A DNA stretch of 64,000 bases. Source: Galeopsis tetrahit. Its lineage: Eukaryota; Streptophyta; Magnoliopsida; Lamiales; Lamiaceae. The notes below the pieces were generated by a model. It was not told the origin of the DNA. It worked only from the letters and a program-made list of their open reading frames with translations, and ran no database searches. Position 1 is the stretch's first letter; every line of letters begins with the position of its first letter. Location of the stretch: positions 47,956,513-48,020,512 of the forward strand of contig OY776125.1 of assembly GCA_963675135.1 (NCBI GenBank), read 5' to 3'. The translations under genes were made by a program, and so were the position numbers. Shown piece after piece: positions 52,731-64,000 of this stretch.

Positions 52731-55700
52731 CAAGGTGGAGCATGGTAAGCATCTGCCATGCCCAACTTGGAAAGCAAAGTGGCAAAAGATGCCCCAGCAA
52801 GAACTTTGGTGAAAAAATCTGTAAGATTGCCTTTTGAGGGAACAAACATGGGAAGGATAAAACCATCTTTGTAAAGATCCCGAACAAGATGACAATCGAT
52901 TTCCAAATGCTTTGTGCGTTCGTGAAATACCGGATTAGCTGTTATATGAAGAGCTGCTCGATTATCACAATGGAGTGTGATAGGTAGCGGAACAGGAAAT
53001 CTGAATTCCAGCAGAATATTTGTCACCCAACGCAATTCACAAGCTGTAGAAGCTAACGCACGATATTCCTCTTCAGCAGATGAACGTGAAACTGTTGTTT
53101 GCTTCTTACTCTTCCAAGCAACAAGAGAATGTCCGAGAAAGACACAATAACCAGTGACAGAACGACGAGTATCTTTGCACGTTGCCCAATCAACATCTGA
53201 GAATGCGTTCAATACCAATGAATCAGTAGCCGAATAGAAAAGGCCCAAACTGGGAGTACCTTTTAAGTAACGGAGGACGTGCAAAACAGCCTCCCAATGT
53301 GAAGATCGTGGAGAGTGCACGAATTGACTAAGCTGCTGAACAGCGTAGGTGACATCAGGACGGGTCATATTCAAATAGAGAAGACGACCAACAAGTCTAC
53401 GAAACTGATCTGGTTCGTCGAGAAGCACGCCATCATCCATAGATAATGACAGTCCATGTGGGAGAGGAGTGGGAGCAGGTTTACAACCTTGCATTCCCGT
53501 ATCAGCCAGAATGTCAAGAATGTATTTTTGTTGGCAAAGTGAAGTGCCCATTGAGGTACGGGTGATCTCCACGCCAAGGAAAAATCTTGCTAGATGTAAG
53601 TCCTTGATGGTGAATTTGTCATCAAGGAAAGTCTTTAATTTCTGGATCAAAGTTGTGGAAGATCCAGTAATGAGTACATCATCTACGTAAACGACCATTG
53701 CCACAAAACCTCCACTTTAATTCATAGTATATAAACAATGATCAAACTTGGACTGCACAAGCCCAAACTCATGCAAAGTTAAACACAACTCATTGTTCTA
53801 TTCACGAGAAGCCTGTTTAAGACCATATAAGCTTCGCTTAAGCAAGCAAACCTGACCCTCAGCGGCTTTAAAATAACCCTGTGGCACCTTCATATACACT
53901 TCTTCATTTAAATACCCGTGTAAAAAAGCGTTATTCACATCGAGTTGATGCAACTCCCACCCCTGCACCGTGGCAATAGAGATTAGCATTCGAACTGTGA
54001 CTAATTTAGCCACGGGGGAAAAAGAATCAAAGTAGTCCACTCCTTCAACTTGATTAAATCCCATCGCTACTAACCTCGCCTTGTATCGCTCCACACTACC
54101 ATCCGAATTGTGTTTTATTTTATAAACCCACTTGCAACCAATTGCTCGCTTGCCGTGGGGCAGGGGGACTAAATCCCATGTATGGTTATCTTCAAGGGCC
54201 TTCAACTCAGTATTCATTGCCTCTACCCAATCTTGTGATTGATATGCTTGTGTATAATGTGTTGGCTCTTTTTCACCATTAATCTGAGTCATAAAAGCTG
54301 CATGTGAGGCTGAAATTAAAGGTGCAGGAATATGTGGAAAAACTTGCAGTGGATAAATCTGTCTCTTCGTATCAGCAACAAAATTACATACATAATCCTT
54401 CTGCCACAAATGCGGTGCACTGACCCTGGTACTGCGACGTAGCTCTGGTTCAGGAGGTGGACGGACCTCCAGAAATACGGGTGGCGAATCCGTAGCCCGT
54501 TGAATGTCAGAATCACTCGGATTCGTAAGCACCGGATCTGAAAATTCTTGTGAGGCATGAAATGGAAACTTATTATAAAAAAATTGAACATCTCTCGAAA
54601 CCAAGAATTCTTTTGTTTCAAGATCAAATAGATGGAACCCTTTCTTGCGTGGTATATAACCCAGAAATACACACTTATGAGCCCGTGAATCAAACTTTCG
54701 TCTTAAACTCTGAACATTGGCAGCAAAAGCTAGACACCCAAATGGTTTCAAATAACTATAATCGAGAGGTCTCCCATATAATACCTCATAAGGTGTTTTC
54801 CAACCCAACAAGGCCGTCGGCAAGCGATTAATCAGAAATGCAGCCAAAAGAACCGAGAACGGCAAAAAATGCAATGGCATGTTGGCTTGAAACATGACCG
54901 CTCGAGCAATCTCCAAGAGGCGTCTATGCTTCCTTTCGACTACACCATTTTGCTGGGGTGTGTATACACAAGTTGTTTCATGCTTAATACCTTGATGAGA
55001 CAAGAAATCTTGAAACTCTTTTGATAAAAACTCTAAGCCATTGTCACTTCGAATCACTTTCACCTTCTTTTCATATTGCCTCTCCACCATAATAATGAAA
55101 TTTTGCAGAATTCGTGCAGCATCAGATTTGTGTTGCATAAGAAACACCCATATACAACGACTAAAATCATTAACCACAGTTAAGAAAAATGGTGAATGCG
55201 TAATGGTATCCTCCTTGAAAGGTCCCCAAATATCTATATGTATCAATTGAAAAATACCTTGAGTATGAATAGTGCTATGAGGAAAAGACAATCTATGCTG
55301 CTTAGCCTTGAAACAAATCTCACATTCAGATATTTCCTTAAAGTTGCTATTCGAATACAATTTTTGAACAAAGGATAAATGCTTCATAGTGCTAGAAGAT
55401 GCATGACCCAAACATCTATGCCAATTATTTAAAGAAATAGAACACACATTCTCTACATGTGAGTTATTGCGCAAAATGTAAAGATTTCCTTTAAGCTCTC
55501 CCACACCAACCACCTTCTCAGTCCGAAGGTCCTTAAATTCACAAGACGACGTCTGAAAAACACACCTCATACCAGAATCTTTACATAATTGAGCGACTGA
55601 AAGCAGATTATACTTGAAAGATGGAATATACAGAACATCCGTCAATATAATATCAGTCAAATGAACATCACCACAATGCCCAACCTTTATTGTTTGTCCC

Positions 55701-55771
55701 TCGGGTAAACAAACTATCACTTTATCGGTCAATATCCTTAGATTTCTAAGCAAATGTGAATTATTGCACAT
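52730..55771 (-). pseudogene. pol: Copia pol (integrase-RT-RNase H), stops in RT
   Basis: The upper part (55771-53798) has the integrase zinc finger (WHRCLGHASSS...CEICFKAKQ), the DDE core (IHIDIWGPF, IRSDNGLEF, NGVVERKHRRLLE) and the RT N-terminal part (LHQLDVNNAFLHG, LKRSLYGLKQAS). TAG at 53798-53800 stands where the family has tryptophan (QASREW). A TAA about 30 codons further on, near 53717, is a second stop. The lower part (53704-52730) continues with VVYVDDVLITG and RNase H (AFSDVDWATC, SSAEEEYRAL, LHCDNRAALH, HLEIDCHLVRD). Catalytic residues persist, but the ORF is broken. Confidence 0.92.
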
Positions 55772-56589
55772 ATGTTTGCTAGCACCACGTCAATAATCCA
55801 AGAATGTTTAAGCTCGCCTCCAAAAGAACTCAACGCATAATGTATAGGAAGGATATAATTGTTACCTGCAAAGCTCGCGAACTGAGCAAAATCCATATGA
55901 GAATCTGCCTCTTCCCTCTCACGCATATACTTTGTCACTTCCTGCAATTGTTGCCATATTGTAGTCAAATCTATAGCAGTAGTATCCCCTTTCTTTTGCC
56001 CTGCATCACCACCGGATTCTACGACGTTGGCATATCCACGAGGTTTCTCTCTTAAATCCTTATACCAGTCAGGCGTACCATGTAATTTGAAACAAGTAGA
56101 CATCTCGTGTCCAGTAGCATCGCAATGATTGCAGTGCAATCGTGCCTTCTCTTCTCTAGTCAAACGAACACCTCTGCCTTTGTTATTATTCCAACTAGAA
56201 TTTCCACCAGTTCTCCCATTCCCTTTATCATAGGCTTTCGTAACCATAGCTGCCATATCAGATCGATCATTGTAGGATATACTAACTGATCTCTGCCTCT
56301 CTGCCGTCAATAACATCGAAAATACCTAATCCACAGAAGGACAATGATCCATGAGCATTATTTGATTCGCAATATTGTCGTAGCTTTCATGAAGTCCCAT
56401 AAGAAATTGTGTGACCTTGTCATCCATCCGATCCTTAGCCACGATTTTTCCAATTTCACAGTCGCATGAGAGCATTGGAGCAACACAAGCTAATTCGTCC
56501 CAAAGCTTGGTGAGTTTATTAAAATATTCCACTATTGAACTGTTTCCTTGCTTCAAGTTGCAGATTTCTCGCTTAATCTTATGTTTCAT
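55738..56589 (-). pseudogene. gag: Copia gag middle and zinc knuckle, broken at protease
   Basis: 56589-56326 is the capsid-like (UBN2-type) part, ending at a TAG in PSVD-stop-VFSM; the codon was probably glutamine. 56316-55738 continues in the same frame with the zinc knuckle CNHCDATGHEMSTC, then enters the protease with SWIID; a one-base loss at the DTG active-site codon shifts the frame (DVVLANIC...). The next frame reads the rest of the protease (MCNNSHLL) at 55771. Confidence 0.88.
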
Positions 56590-56697
56590 CGGACCACTAC
56601 TTTCACCATAACGACAACATATTGCATCCCATAGTTTCTTCGCCGAATCGAAATGAACAAAAGTTTCATTTAATTCCTTGCATAGAGAATTCAGAAT

Positions 56698-57027
56698 CTA
56701 TGAAGTTACAGTAGAATTGACCTTCTTCCACAAAATAAACGAATCATCAAGTAGCTCTGGTTTTTCAATGGTACCATCAATGAACTGAACTTTATTCTTA
56801 GCACTCAAAGCCAATAACATTGAAGATTTCCACGGTAAAAAATTACCTCCACCGACGAGAGGATTCGGTACCAAAATCAGCCCTGGATGATCCGCTCCAT
56901 GTAAGTAGTATGGATCTCGCTCATTTCCGTTCGATCCGGAATCGCTTCCAGATCCACCGCCGGATCCGGAACTAGGACCAGAGTTTGCCATTAAAACTGG
57001 CCATTGAGTATTTCGGCGTTTCGGCAT
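56698..57027 (-). pseudogene. gag: Copia gag N-terminus, ended by TAG
   Basis: ATG candidates at 57027 (MPKRRNTQW) and 13 residues later (MANSGPSSGS). It runs through DPYYLHGADHPGL and NFLPWKSSMLLALSAKNK, the usual start of Copia gag, to TAG at 56698-56700 in VTS-stop-ILNSLC, a TGG to TAG change. The same frame remains open behind it up to 56326. Confidence 0.88.
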
Positions 57028-57055
57028 GATCAATTCCCACAATCAGATCGATTAT

Positions 57056-57068
57056 GCTCTTGATACCA
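57056..57068 (-). promoter_or_regulatory. Primer binding site, variant
   Basis: The minus strand reads TGGTATCAAGAGC directly at the LTR end, one base longer than the usual initiator-Met complement TGGTATCAGAGC. Confidence 0.8.
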
Positions 57069-57270
57069 TGTTGAATCTAGAAGTAAAATGATAACAGTAA
57101 TTTGGAAGCACAAATCATGTGAGCTGAATATCTGTATAGAGTTATGTTTACAGATACCACATTTACATTTATTTATACTATATTCTTCTAGTAACCGCAA
57201 CATAAACGACACCGTAAAGATAAAGCAAAACTAAAGCGTAGAAAATAGAAACACGACTTAGTTGTCAACA
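57069..57270 (-). repeat. 5' LTR of second Copia element
   Basis: 202 bp. It differs from 52513-52721 by three substitutions and a 7-bp indel. Confidence 0.95.
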
Positions 57271-57275
57271 GATAC

Positions 57276-58430
57276 GTGAGAAGAAATTTTTAAAATTTGC
57301 AGAATTAATAAAAGAGAAAAATAACACACTTGGAGTTGGTGACATCGACAAAGAGAGGGAGAGAGATCGTGGATTTTTGATCGGTAAGATACTTAAAAAC
57401 AAGATAACTCCAATGAAAATCGTGGGATCAGTAAAATACCTGAAAGCATCTCTGTAAATCATGGCAACCGTGGTCGGCTTAGGTTGGAGACTGAGATTTA
57501 GGGTTAAGATCGAGACTTCAATTGAGAAGCGGGGGTGTATTGGTTGTGGATTCTGTAGATTTTTTGAACTTTTAAAGTTTGGGGTATTCAATTTGGATTT
57601 TAAAAAGTTTTTTAAAATTTTGAGGTATTCAATACGAATTTTAAAAAGTCTTTAAAAATATTTAGGTATTCAACTTCTAAAAACAAGAGATTTCAACGGA
57701 TTCTCTCAAAGAACTCTGAATACGAAAGATCAGAAGTAGGAATGACAATATTGACTCGACCCGCGAATACCCACCCCACCCGCAAGCTTTGGATCAGGTC
57801 AAATTCGCCCCGTATTAAGTATGGGTCGGGTTTGGGTCTTATGCCCGACCCGCCCAAATTAATATATAAACTTTATATATATACTAGGTTGGGTGGCACC
57901 TCAAAAAATTTGAGGTGTTTACCCAGACTTTTAAGTTTTAATATTAATTTTTTTAATTATTAATGGTGCTAATCAAAAGAGTAATAAGTTATAGTCTTTC
58001 TTTTTAATGAGAATGATCGGTCTGCAGGTTTAGTCTTTTATACATGTGAAATTAAAACTATGAAATCACGGAGATTAATAGAAATAGAACATTGAATACC
58101 ATAACCTATGCGAAATCTGCACAATTAAAATATCAAATTAGATCCTAAAAAAAAAGCATTCACACAAACGCTTTTAATGTTAAAGCATTCATACAAACGG
58201 CTGTCAAAGATAGGGGATGGAATACTATTTAAGAGATTATAAAATTTACAAATGCTTGTATACCATACTACAATATGTATGTCTCTCAAGTGTTTATTGA
58301 ACACTTGCAATTGTTTTCTTGTTTAACAAATTCATGCCGAAATGCAGATGTGGATGTTAGATTGAAATAAAGACATATTATAAAATCTAATTCTAATGCA
58401 CAAAATCCATAAATTAGTTGAATATGCCTG
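57276..58430. other. Flank of Copia element and repeat ends
   Basis: On the minus strand an ATG at about 57462 starts MIYRDAFR before a CAG/GTATTT donor-like site, possibly the first exon of an unknown gene. 57740-57870 holds a CGACCCGC/GGGTCGGG-rich transposon-type repeat. Nothing else supported. Confidence 0.4.
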
Positions 58431-58439
58431 AATTGCAAC

Positions 58440-59215
58440 ATCATTGGGTGCAGGGGAGTTTGAGTTTTGAGCCCAAACCAAAGTGACATATCATCAAACA
58501 ACCTATAGCAACCCGTAAACAAGAGGAAAATCTCAAACTTAAAAAAGCACACAGAAGGGATAGGAAGGTTTGGCCTATTATGAAAGTAAAGAAGAGGTTT
58601 ACTACCACTGCCCCGCCGATCTTGTTTCCAACGTGAATATCTCACTCGGCACCGTCTACTCTAACGGCCCCCCACGACCACCCGAATGCCACCACGAACA
58701 AGCAAATGTCGAAAATGTCTTGAAAAGTTCCTTTTCACTGCTGAATTTCACCCCCAGTATGATTGCAACTATCACCTGTTTCACCATCATACATGTTACT
58801 ATAAAGTATAAACCAACTAGTACCATTTAATTTAAAGATCATTTTACAATTCTTAAGTTATTTAATTACCTGACAAATGATCATATGTATTCCTCCGGCA
58901 ATCAGCAGGGCTCTGTGGCCCAATTTATTGATTGTTGCAATCGAAATGAAGGTCGGCGAAGTAAGAACAACCCCTGTTACAGTCGAGGAGTAGAGCGTCC
59001 AAATCCCATGGTCTGAAACAGCATTGGTACATAGAAAAGAATGGAGTTTATGCCAATCAGAATTTAACCTATTCCTCCTCTCAAGAATGTTTCTGAAAGG
59101 ATGCTCGATTGAGTTTGCAGGCTCGCTAGCGTAATTATGTCTTGCAACTCGGCATGTACATCACTCGTCCCTCTAATTCTCTCCAATATCTTTTTCCCCT
59201 TCACTATAAAGAAAT
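58440..59215 (-). pseudogene. STP-type monosaccharide transporter, decayed
   Basis: The minus strand reads in pieces. GKKILERIRGTSDVHAELQD (about 59215-59145) is followed by stops. IGINSILFYVPMLFQTMGFG follows, then, after a frame change, VTGVVLTSPTFISIATINKL and LIAGGIHMIICQ, ending at a perfect donor (58870/58869). The next exon from 58775 reads VIVAIILGVKFSSEKELFK, then ICLFVVAFGWSWGAV, a TGA, then GGAVVVNLFFTFIIGQTFL. Order, spacing and intron position match H+/hexose symporters of the STP family (MFS sugar porters), from the central loop to about helix 10. At least two in-frame stops and three frame changes; both ends missing. It was not visible as a long ORF. Confidence 0.85.
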
Positions 59216-60296
59216 GTTGAGATATAAAAAGCAGCCACATACAAAGCCAAAACACGAGAGTTGTGGAGAACTGACCTAGCAAAGTCCTTGACGACAGTTC
59301 GGTGGGGGAGGAGAAATTCGGGAGGGCGATGTGTGAAATGATTTTTTTTTATGGAGGACGATATGCAAAATTTTATACTAACAAGTTGCGATTGTGTTGA
59401 TTTCATAAGAAAAAAGAAATGAAAAACAGAGAATTAAAATTTTCAAAAAAATACACAGTAACATGCATATAACTCAAAAACCACCCAAAAATGAAAGATA
59501 GCAAATTTTTTTTTTCCAAAGAATACTAATTAGAAAGGCAGGTGATCCCAAGCCTATTCATATCTATTGTCTAGAAGTGTTTGAAATCCTGAAAATTAAG
59601 TTAGCAAAATAGTTAGTAGAACAATTCAAATATGTAAGAGCAAACCCAAAAAAAACATGGATGACACTGTACACAGCTCCTTAAGTAATAAAATTAGCAT
59701 TTTATCAAACAGTTGGTGTGCATGTAAAAATCCAAACTACAATAGTCTAGCCCCTTCCCCTTCATCGACAGCTTCACAGACGTGAAAATAAGAAAATTAT
59801 TTATCTTTTTTCCTGTTTCAATGAAGTTCAAAAAATCTAAATCAAACTATAAGAACATAGTATTGTCGAGAATATTCGTTAAATAATAACCAACAAGATC
59901 AAACCAAACAATCTTACGGAGTAGAAACGGGAATGGAGGTATTGGGCAATGAAAAATTGCACCAACTTTTTTAATCAAACTTCAACAAATGACGAACTGA
60001 AAAAAATCATCAGAAGAAACAAATTAAAACTTCGTGTTTGCTTACCAATCATCAAACTTCAAGAACCAAAATTGAAATTCTAGAAAACAAATTAAAACCT
60101 CGCGTTTCCTTACCAATAATCAAACTTGAAGAACCAAAATTGAAATTCTAGAAAGAAACAAAAAATACCTGATTTTGATTTTGTTAGTGTTGTAAGAGGA
60201 AAAAAAACACGGAAAGATGGAAGTCGAATTCGGTGAGGCAGGAAGAATTCGGGGGCGATGGAGATGAGACAGAGGAGTGACAAGAAAATTTTCAAT

Positions 60297-60338
<42 letters not shown>

Positions 60339-60710
60339 AGGAGCGACAGAAAGGGCACATGTCAAGAAAATGGATATACACGTATTCTTTCTTTTGACTT
60401 GAAACCGGACATTTTTACATTATTCACGCAATCACGCTTTATTTATATATATATATTATTGGTAAAATATTTTATATAATATTAATTTTTAAAAAAAACA
60501 TTTCACATTACATAATCTTGTCAAATCTATGAAAATCCATATAAATCAATAAAAAAAAGGTCAATCAAACTCTTCATGAACTCTATGAATTTTATAAATA
60601 CATATACTTTTTAAAGTAAAAAAAATCCAATAGACTCTCAATTCAATACACCCTCCTTAATTTTGATTTGGATTGAAACCATAAATAACACCCCCAAATG
60701 TTTTATTAGA
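59216..60710. other. Non-coding stretch with small repeats
   Basis: A 68-bp tandem duplication at 60020-60155 (CAAATTAAAAC...AAATTCTAGAAA) and a (GA)n microsatellite at 60299-60333. A segment near 59310-59340 (AGGAGAAATTCGGGAGGGCG) recurs imperfectly near 60238. Serine/leucine-rich minus ORFs at 60110-60365 are translations of the microsatellite. Confidence 0.6.
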
Positions 60711-60719
60711 TTTTGAAAT

Positions 60720-61721
60720 GGGTACAGCTACTAACACCCCCAAATGTTTTATTCACACCCCATAATTTTAAAAAGAAAAATAGATATATATAAAATGACT
60801 AAGTAATCCTTATATAAATATGAAATAAAAAAATTGGAAAAAATATAATTAAAATTAAAAAATTATTAAAAAAAACTGAATCTTTAAAAATAATTAATTT
60901 AAATAAATTTTTTTTTTTAATTCTGAAAAAATTAAATAAAATCGGAAAATTTAATAAAAAATAAATTAATCAAATAAAAAATAAATTAAATTAAATTTAA
61001 ATAAAATCATAAAAATTCTTATAAATTTTAATAAATCGTCAAAAAATAATTAAATAAAAAAGTAAGAAAACGAATTTTTAAAAAGATAAATAAAATCTTT
61101 TTTTTTTAAAACAACTAAATCTTCAAAAATATATTAAAGCTAAAAATTTAATTATTTTTGAAGATTTAGATGATTTTTTTAATATTTTAAATATTTATTT
61201 AACTTTATTTTATTTTTTAAGATTTAGTTGATTTTTTTTATATTTTACATATTTTTTTTCGTTTTTTTTTTTAATTTTTTTTATTTATTTAACATTTTTC
61301 AGTTTTTATTTAAATTTAATTGATTTTATTTTTTTAATTAAAAAATTTCGACCTAGTTATTTTAAAATTTTAGTTGATTTTCTTAATGTTTTATATTTTG
61401 TAATTGATTTTTCCATTCAAATTGTATTTTTTAATATTCAGTTGATTTTTTAAAAATATTTTTAATTTTTATTTAATTTTTTCGTGTTATTGAATTTTTT
61501 TTTGTTAATTGATTTTTATAATTTATATATTTTTAAAGACTTAATTAATTTTTATAATGTTTTTTAGTTTTTATTTAATTTATATTTGTTTTGAGGGATT
61601 AAGGGTAAATAGGAAAGAATTGAGGTATGTATAGTAATAAAAATTGATTTTTAAATTTTAATGGGGTGTGTCTAACATCTGGGTACGTATAACATTTTGT
61701 GGGGTGTTAATAGTCCCACCC
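60720..61721. mobile_element. Mutator-like TIR element, family 2, copy B
   Basis: GGGTACAGCTACTAACACCC at the left and the inverted form of GGGTGGGACTATTAACACCC at the right, flanked by the perfect 9-bp TSD TTTTGAAAT (60711-60719, 61722-61730). 1002 bp, AT-rich core, no transposase. Copy A is at 6126-7117. Confidence 0.9.
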
Positions 61722-61730
61722 TTTTGAAAT

Positions 61731-62326
61731 TCGAGTTTTGTTTTTAATATATTACTGTAAGTATATTTTGGTAATTTTACATATATTATTTAGATAACTA
61801 ATCATTTCATTTTATGGCGAAGGTATATTGCACAATGACGAAGAAAAATGAGGTGTCAACTTCTAATTGGTTTCCTGTTATCAAGAAGGACGAACCCTCT
61901 TCTTGATCATAGAAAACCCCATAAAAGTTTATTTATTTTTTGAAGTAATACAATGTTGTATCTAGGAATGTAAATGAGTCGAGACACTTCAAGACCCGAT
62001 TAGAAAACTAGAGGCTTGAAACTCGACTTTTTATTTATTTTTGAATTCGAGTTTGACTCAACTAGATATTAATTGATCTAGATTTAGGGAGGGGGTAACT
62101 TTCTTTAAAAAAAAAAAAAACAAAAGAGTGGGAGTTAAAATGTACCGGATGAGTATTTTACCACGAAAGAAGTGTGACTTATATTTTTTTTTTACAATTT
62201 ATACATATTATTCACACTTCAAAATAAATTTCATTTTTTGGTTATTGGTTAAGGTCTTACAACATTAGTCAATTAAAATAACAAATAAAAAGATAAGCTT
62301 ATCTGAATTACTCAGATACCAACGGA
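61731..62326. other. Non-coding spacer
   Basis: Contains one end of the TCGAG-rich repeat family (about 61965-62090, GTAAATGAGTCGAGACA). No gene. Confidence 0.55.
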
Positions 62327-62389
62327 CCCAACCGCCGGGAATCGAACCCGGGTCTGTACCGTGGCAGGGTACTATTCTACCACTGGTGC
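62327..62389 (-). pseudogene. tRNA-Gly(GCC) pseudogene with D-arm deletion
   Basis: The minus strand begins GCACCAGTGGTAGAATAG, has anticodon loop CTGCCAC (GCC, 62363-62365) and T-arm CCGGGTTCGATTCCCGG. Compared with plant tRNA-Gly(GCC) from memory, eight bases are missing between two GTGGT repeats in the D-arm, and the 3' acceptor strand (CGGTTGG) no longer pairs with GCACCAG. Not expected to be functional. Confidence 0.75.
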
Positions 62390-64000
62390 TCAATGTTCTA
62401 ATTTTCACCTTGCTACTATTTTTATACATTTTCATTTGTTAAATGCCTAATTTTCTTTTATCATCCACATAAGTCTTAAGAAATTACTGAACTTTATCAT
62501 CTGAGATATAATAGTTCAAAGGAAGGTTTCTGTATGATGATTTTACTCTACTTTAAAATATAATTAGAATATATTTATAAGTTCACACATCATTCTTAAT
62601 TACACTATAACAACGATATATTCATTAAGTGCAGATACCTAAAAAAGAAGTAACAAATTTTAAATATCAAAATGATGAAATTGCATAACGTCATTCCACT
62701 ATTGGTTCAAAACTCAGTATTCAAAACAAACAGAGTATTAAGCTACCCAAATATATTGACAGTGCTTAAAACAATTGAGCGAAACTGAATTAAGAACACG
62801 AACAAATCTAAATTGATTGTTCAGAATTCAGAAATGCTAGCATCATATGAGTCTTAAATGGATCAAATTGATGTTGGTTGCCGGTGGAGCTTGTAATCGC
62901 ACTGAGAAATTCTGGTCAAATTTGTCTTTAGGAGATGTGGTCCTTAGGATCAAAAGCTTAAGATTATGAACCGTTTTTTTCTTTTTCTATATAATCATCT
63001 TTTCTCTTGGTCATTCTCATCTTATCACTTTTTTCTCTTCTTTTGTAAGTTATGATTATTTTATTATGTTTTTCGTTGTATTGTTCTAAAATATAATTAT
63101 CTAGCTTTTAATTATAATCAATTCTGTATTTTTGTATTTTCATGTAGATAAGTAGTTTAGTTATTGATCTTTATTTTTGTTCGTCTTACTTGAAGATTTG
63201 TTGAAGACTTTAAATACATTGATCAGATTTTTGAAGATCGAATTTTTGAATATTTATGATGATATTCGAACATTTCATCATAAGCTTGAAGAGTTTTGTT
63301 GAACATATATTGAAGGTTTGAAGATTTTCGAAATAATATTTGATTTTCATATATTTTGTAGATCTATTAATGATATGAAGATGTATTGATTTTTTTTTTT
63401 TTTTTGTACTTTCATCTTGGTTGTTTCTATTAATTTTATTTATTTTCGATAGACATGATGTTCAATTTGTATTTAAATTCTCTTTTTTTACCGATTGCAT
63501 ATTTAAAATAAATAAATAAAGTTTAGTTGGTTTATTTAATGCTAATCAATCAATTTTGATTAGCCTTTTTTCCATCTATTGAATTGACAATTTTGGTAAC
63601 ATGTAAATAATTTTATACATATGATTTAAATTTATAATATACCGTGAATGGAAATTGATGCAATTTCATTGCTATATTGCTTTTAATTACCCATAGTCAA
63701 TGTTAATTGCGGTACAATTAATTAATTTATATAGTACTCCATATTAATTATGGTACAATTAATTTACATATTACTCCATTTTTATATTTATGGTCATTGT
63801 TATTTGATCAATACTAAAACTTTATATTAGTAAATAATTTTATACATGTTTCTAATTAGTATTACATGTATTTTTTAATTGCATTTGTGTCATTTTCGTA
63901 TAGCGTAAGTATATTTTTTAATTTATAATTACAATTAAGAAAATAAATATATTATCGACAGGATTAGACTAAATATTAATTATAAATATTAAATCAATTA
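62390..64000. other. AT-rich non-coding end of window
   Basis: No gene, RNA or element boundary supported. A short motif GGTACAATTAATT is doubled near 63712 and 63759. Confidence 0.55.

Larger units (their letters stand above)
52513..57270 (-). mobile_element. Small decayed Ty1-Copia retrotransposon
   Basis: 4758 bp, TG...CA bounded, flanked by TSD GATAC (52508-52512, 57271-57275). LTRs of 209 and 202 bp differ at three bases and by a 7-bp indel. It has an initiator-Met-like PBS, polypurine tract, gag, protease, integrase, RT and RNase H, all on the minus strand and interrupted by several stops and frame changes. Older than the SIRE-like element by LTR divergence. The exact Copia lineage is not determined. 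Confidence 0.95.

Noticed and set aside
54316..54693. 125-codon minus ORF
   Set aside because: Out-of-frame shadow of the Copia pol.
60110..60365. Two S/L-rich minus ORFs
   Set aside because: Driven by the (GA)n microsatellite at 60299-60333.

Overview
The window looks like nuclear DNA of a dicotyledonous plant. It is very AT-rich, has GT/AG introns, carries plant-type transposons of almost every order, and contains plant gene families (PPR, p24, sugar transporter, PARC6/ARC6-like). The species cannot be determined from what I see. Most of the 64 kb is transposon-derived, and I find one convincing intact host gene: a 735-residue P-class pentatricopeptide repeat (PPR) protein at 37967-40174 on the plus strand.

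Layout. 1-7.8 kb: Stowaway-like MITE end, a degenerate 54-bp repeat, a tRNA-derived SINE with target-site duplication (TSD), a long-TIR Mutator-like element (3467-4305), a second one (6126-7117) and a hAT-like MITE (7397-7807). 7.9-12.5 kb: 5'-truncated L1-type LINE with a frameshifted ORF2. 12.8-13.7 kb: an 850-bp poly(A)-tailed retroposon between 17-bp TSDs. 14.0-35.8 kb: one nest. A Mutator-like foldback element (9-bp TSD, 13988-35756) hosts a 17.4-kb SIRE/Maximus-like Copia retrotransposon (15099-32462, minus strand) and a 3-kb CACTA element (32587-35567). The Copia element itself hosts a truncated LINE (26180-28547), which reads in frame with gag. 36.5-37.6 kb: another TIR element with a GC-rich capture-like core and three stacked hairpins. 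38-41.3 kb: the PPR gene, followed by a broken PARC6/CDP1-like fragment. 43.5-47.4 kb: nested MITEs, including a 2.8-kb Mutator-like element inside a hAT-like MITE. 47.9-49.1 kb: a broken PLS-type PPR fragment followed by a broken p24-beta3-like fragment. 50.0-51.2 kb: second copy of the first long-TIR family. 52.5-57.3 kb: a small, decayed Copia element (minus strand). 58.4-59.2 kb: a decayed STP-type sugar transporter (minus strand). 60.7-61.7 kb: second copy of the second long-TIR family. 62.3 kb: a tRNA-Gly pseudogene.

How the parts relate. The SIRE-like element is very young: by eye its 1.6-kb LTRs differ by two substitutions and a G-run length. It has clear LTR TATA boxes, an initiator-Met primer binding site, a polypurine tract, and a 1589-codon extra ORF downstream of pol with its own TATA-like box. 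One stop codon in gag, a frame break between gag and pol, and the LINE insertion mean that gag-pol of this copy should be defective, while the extra ORF is uninterrupted. The extra ORF and the gag-LINE fusion are the most interesting items here. Most short ORFs elsewhere are shadows of these elements or fall in simple sequence.
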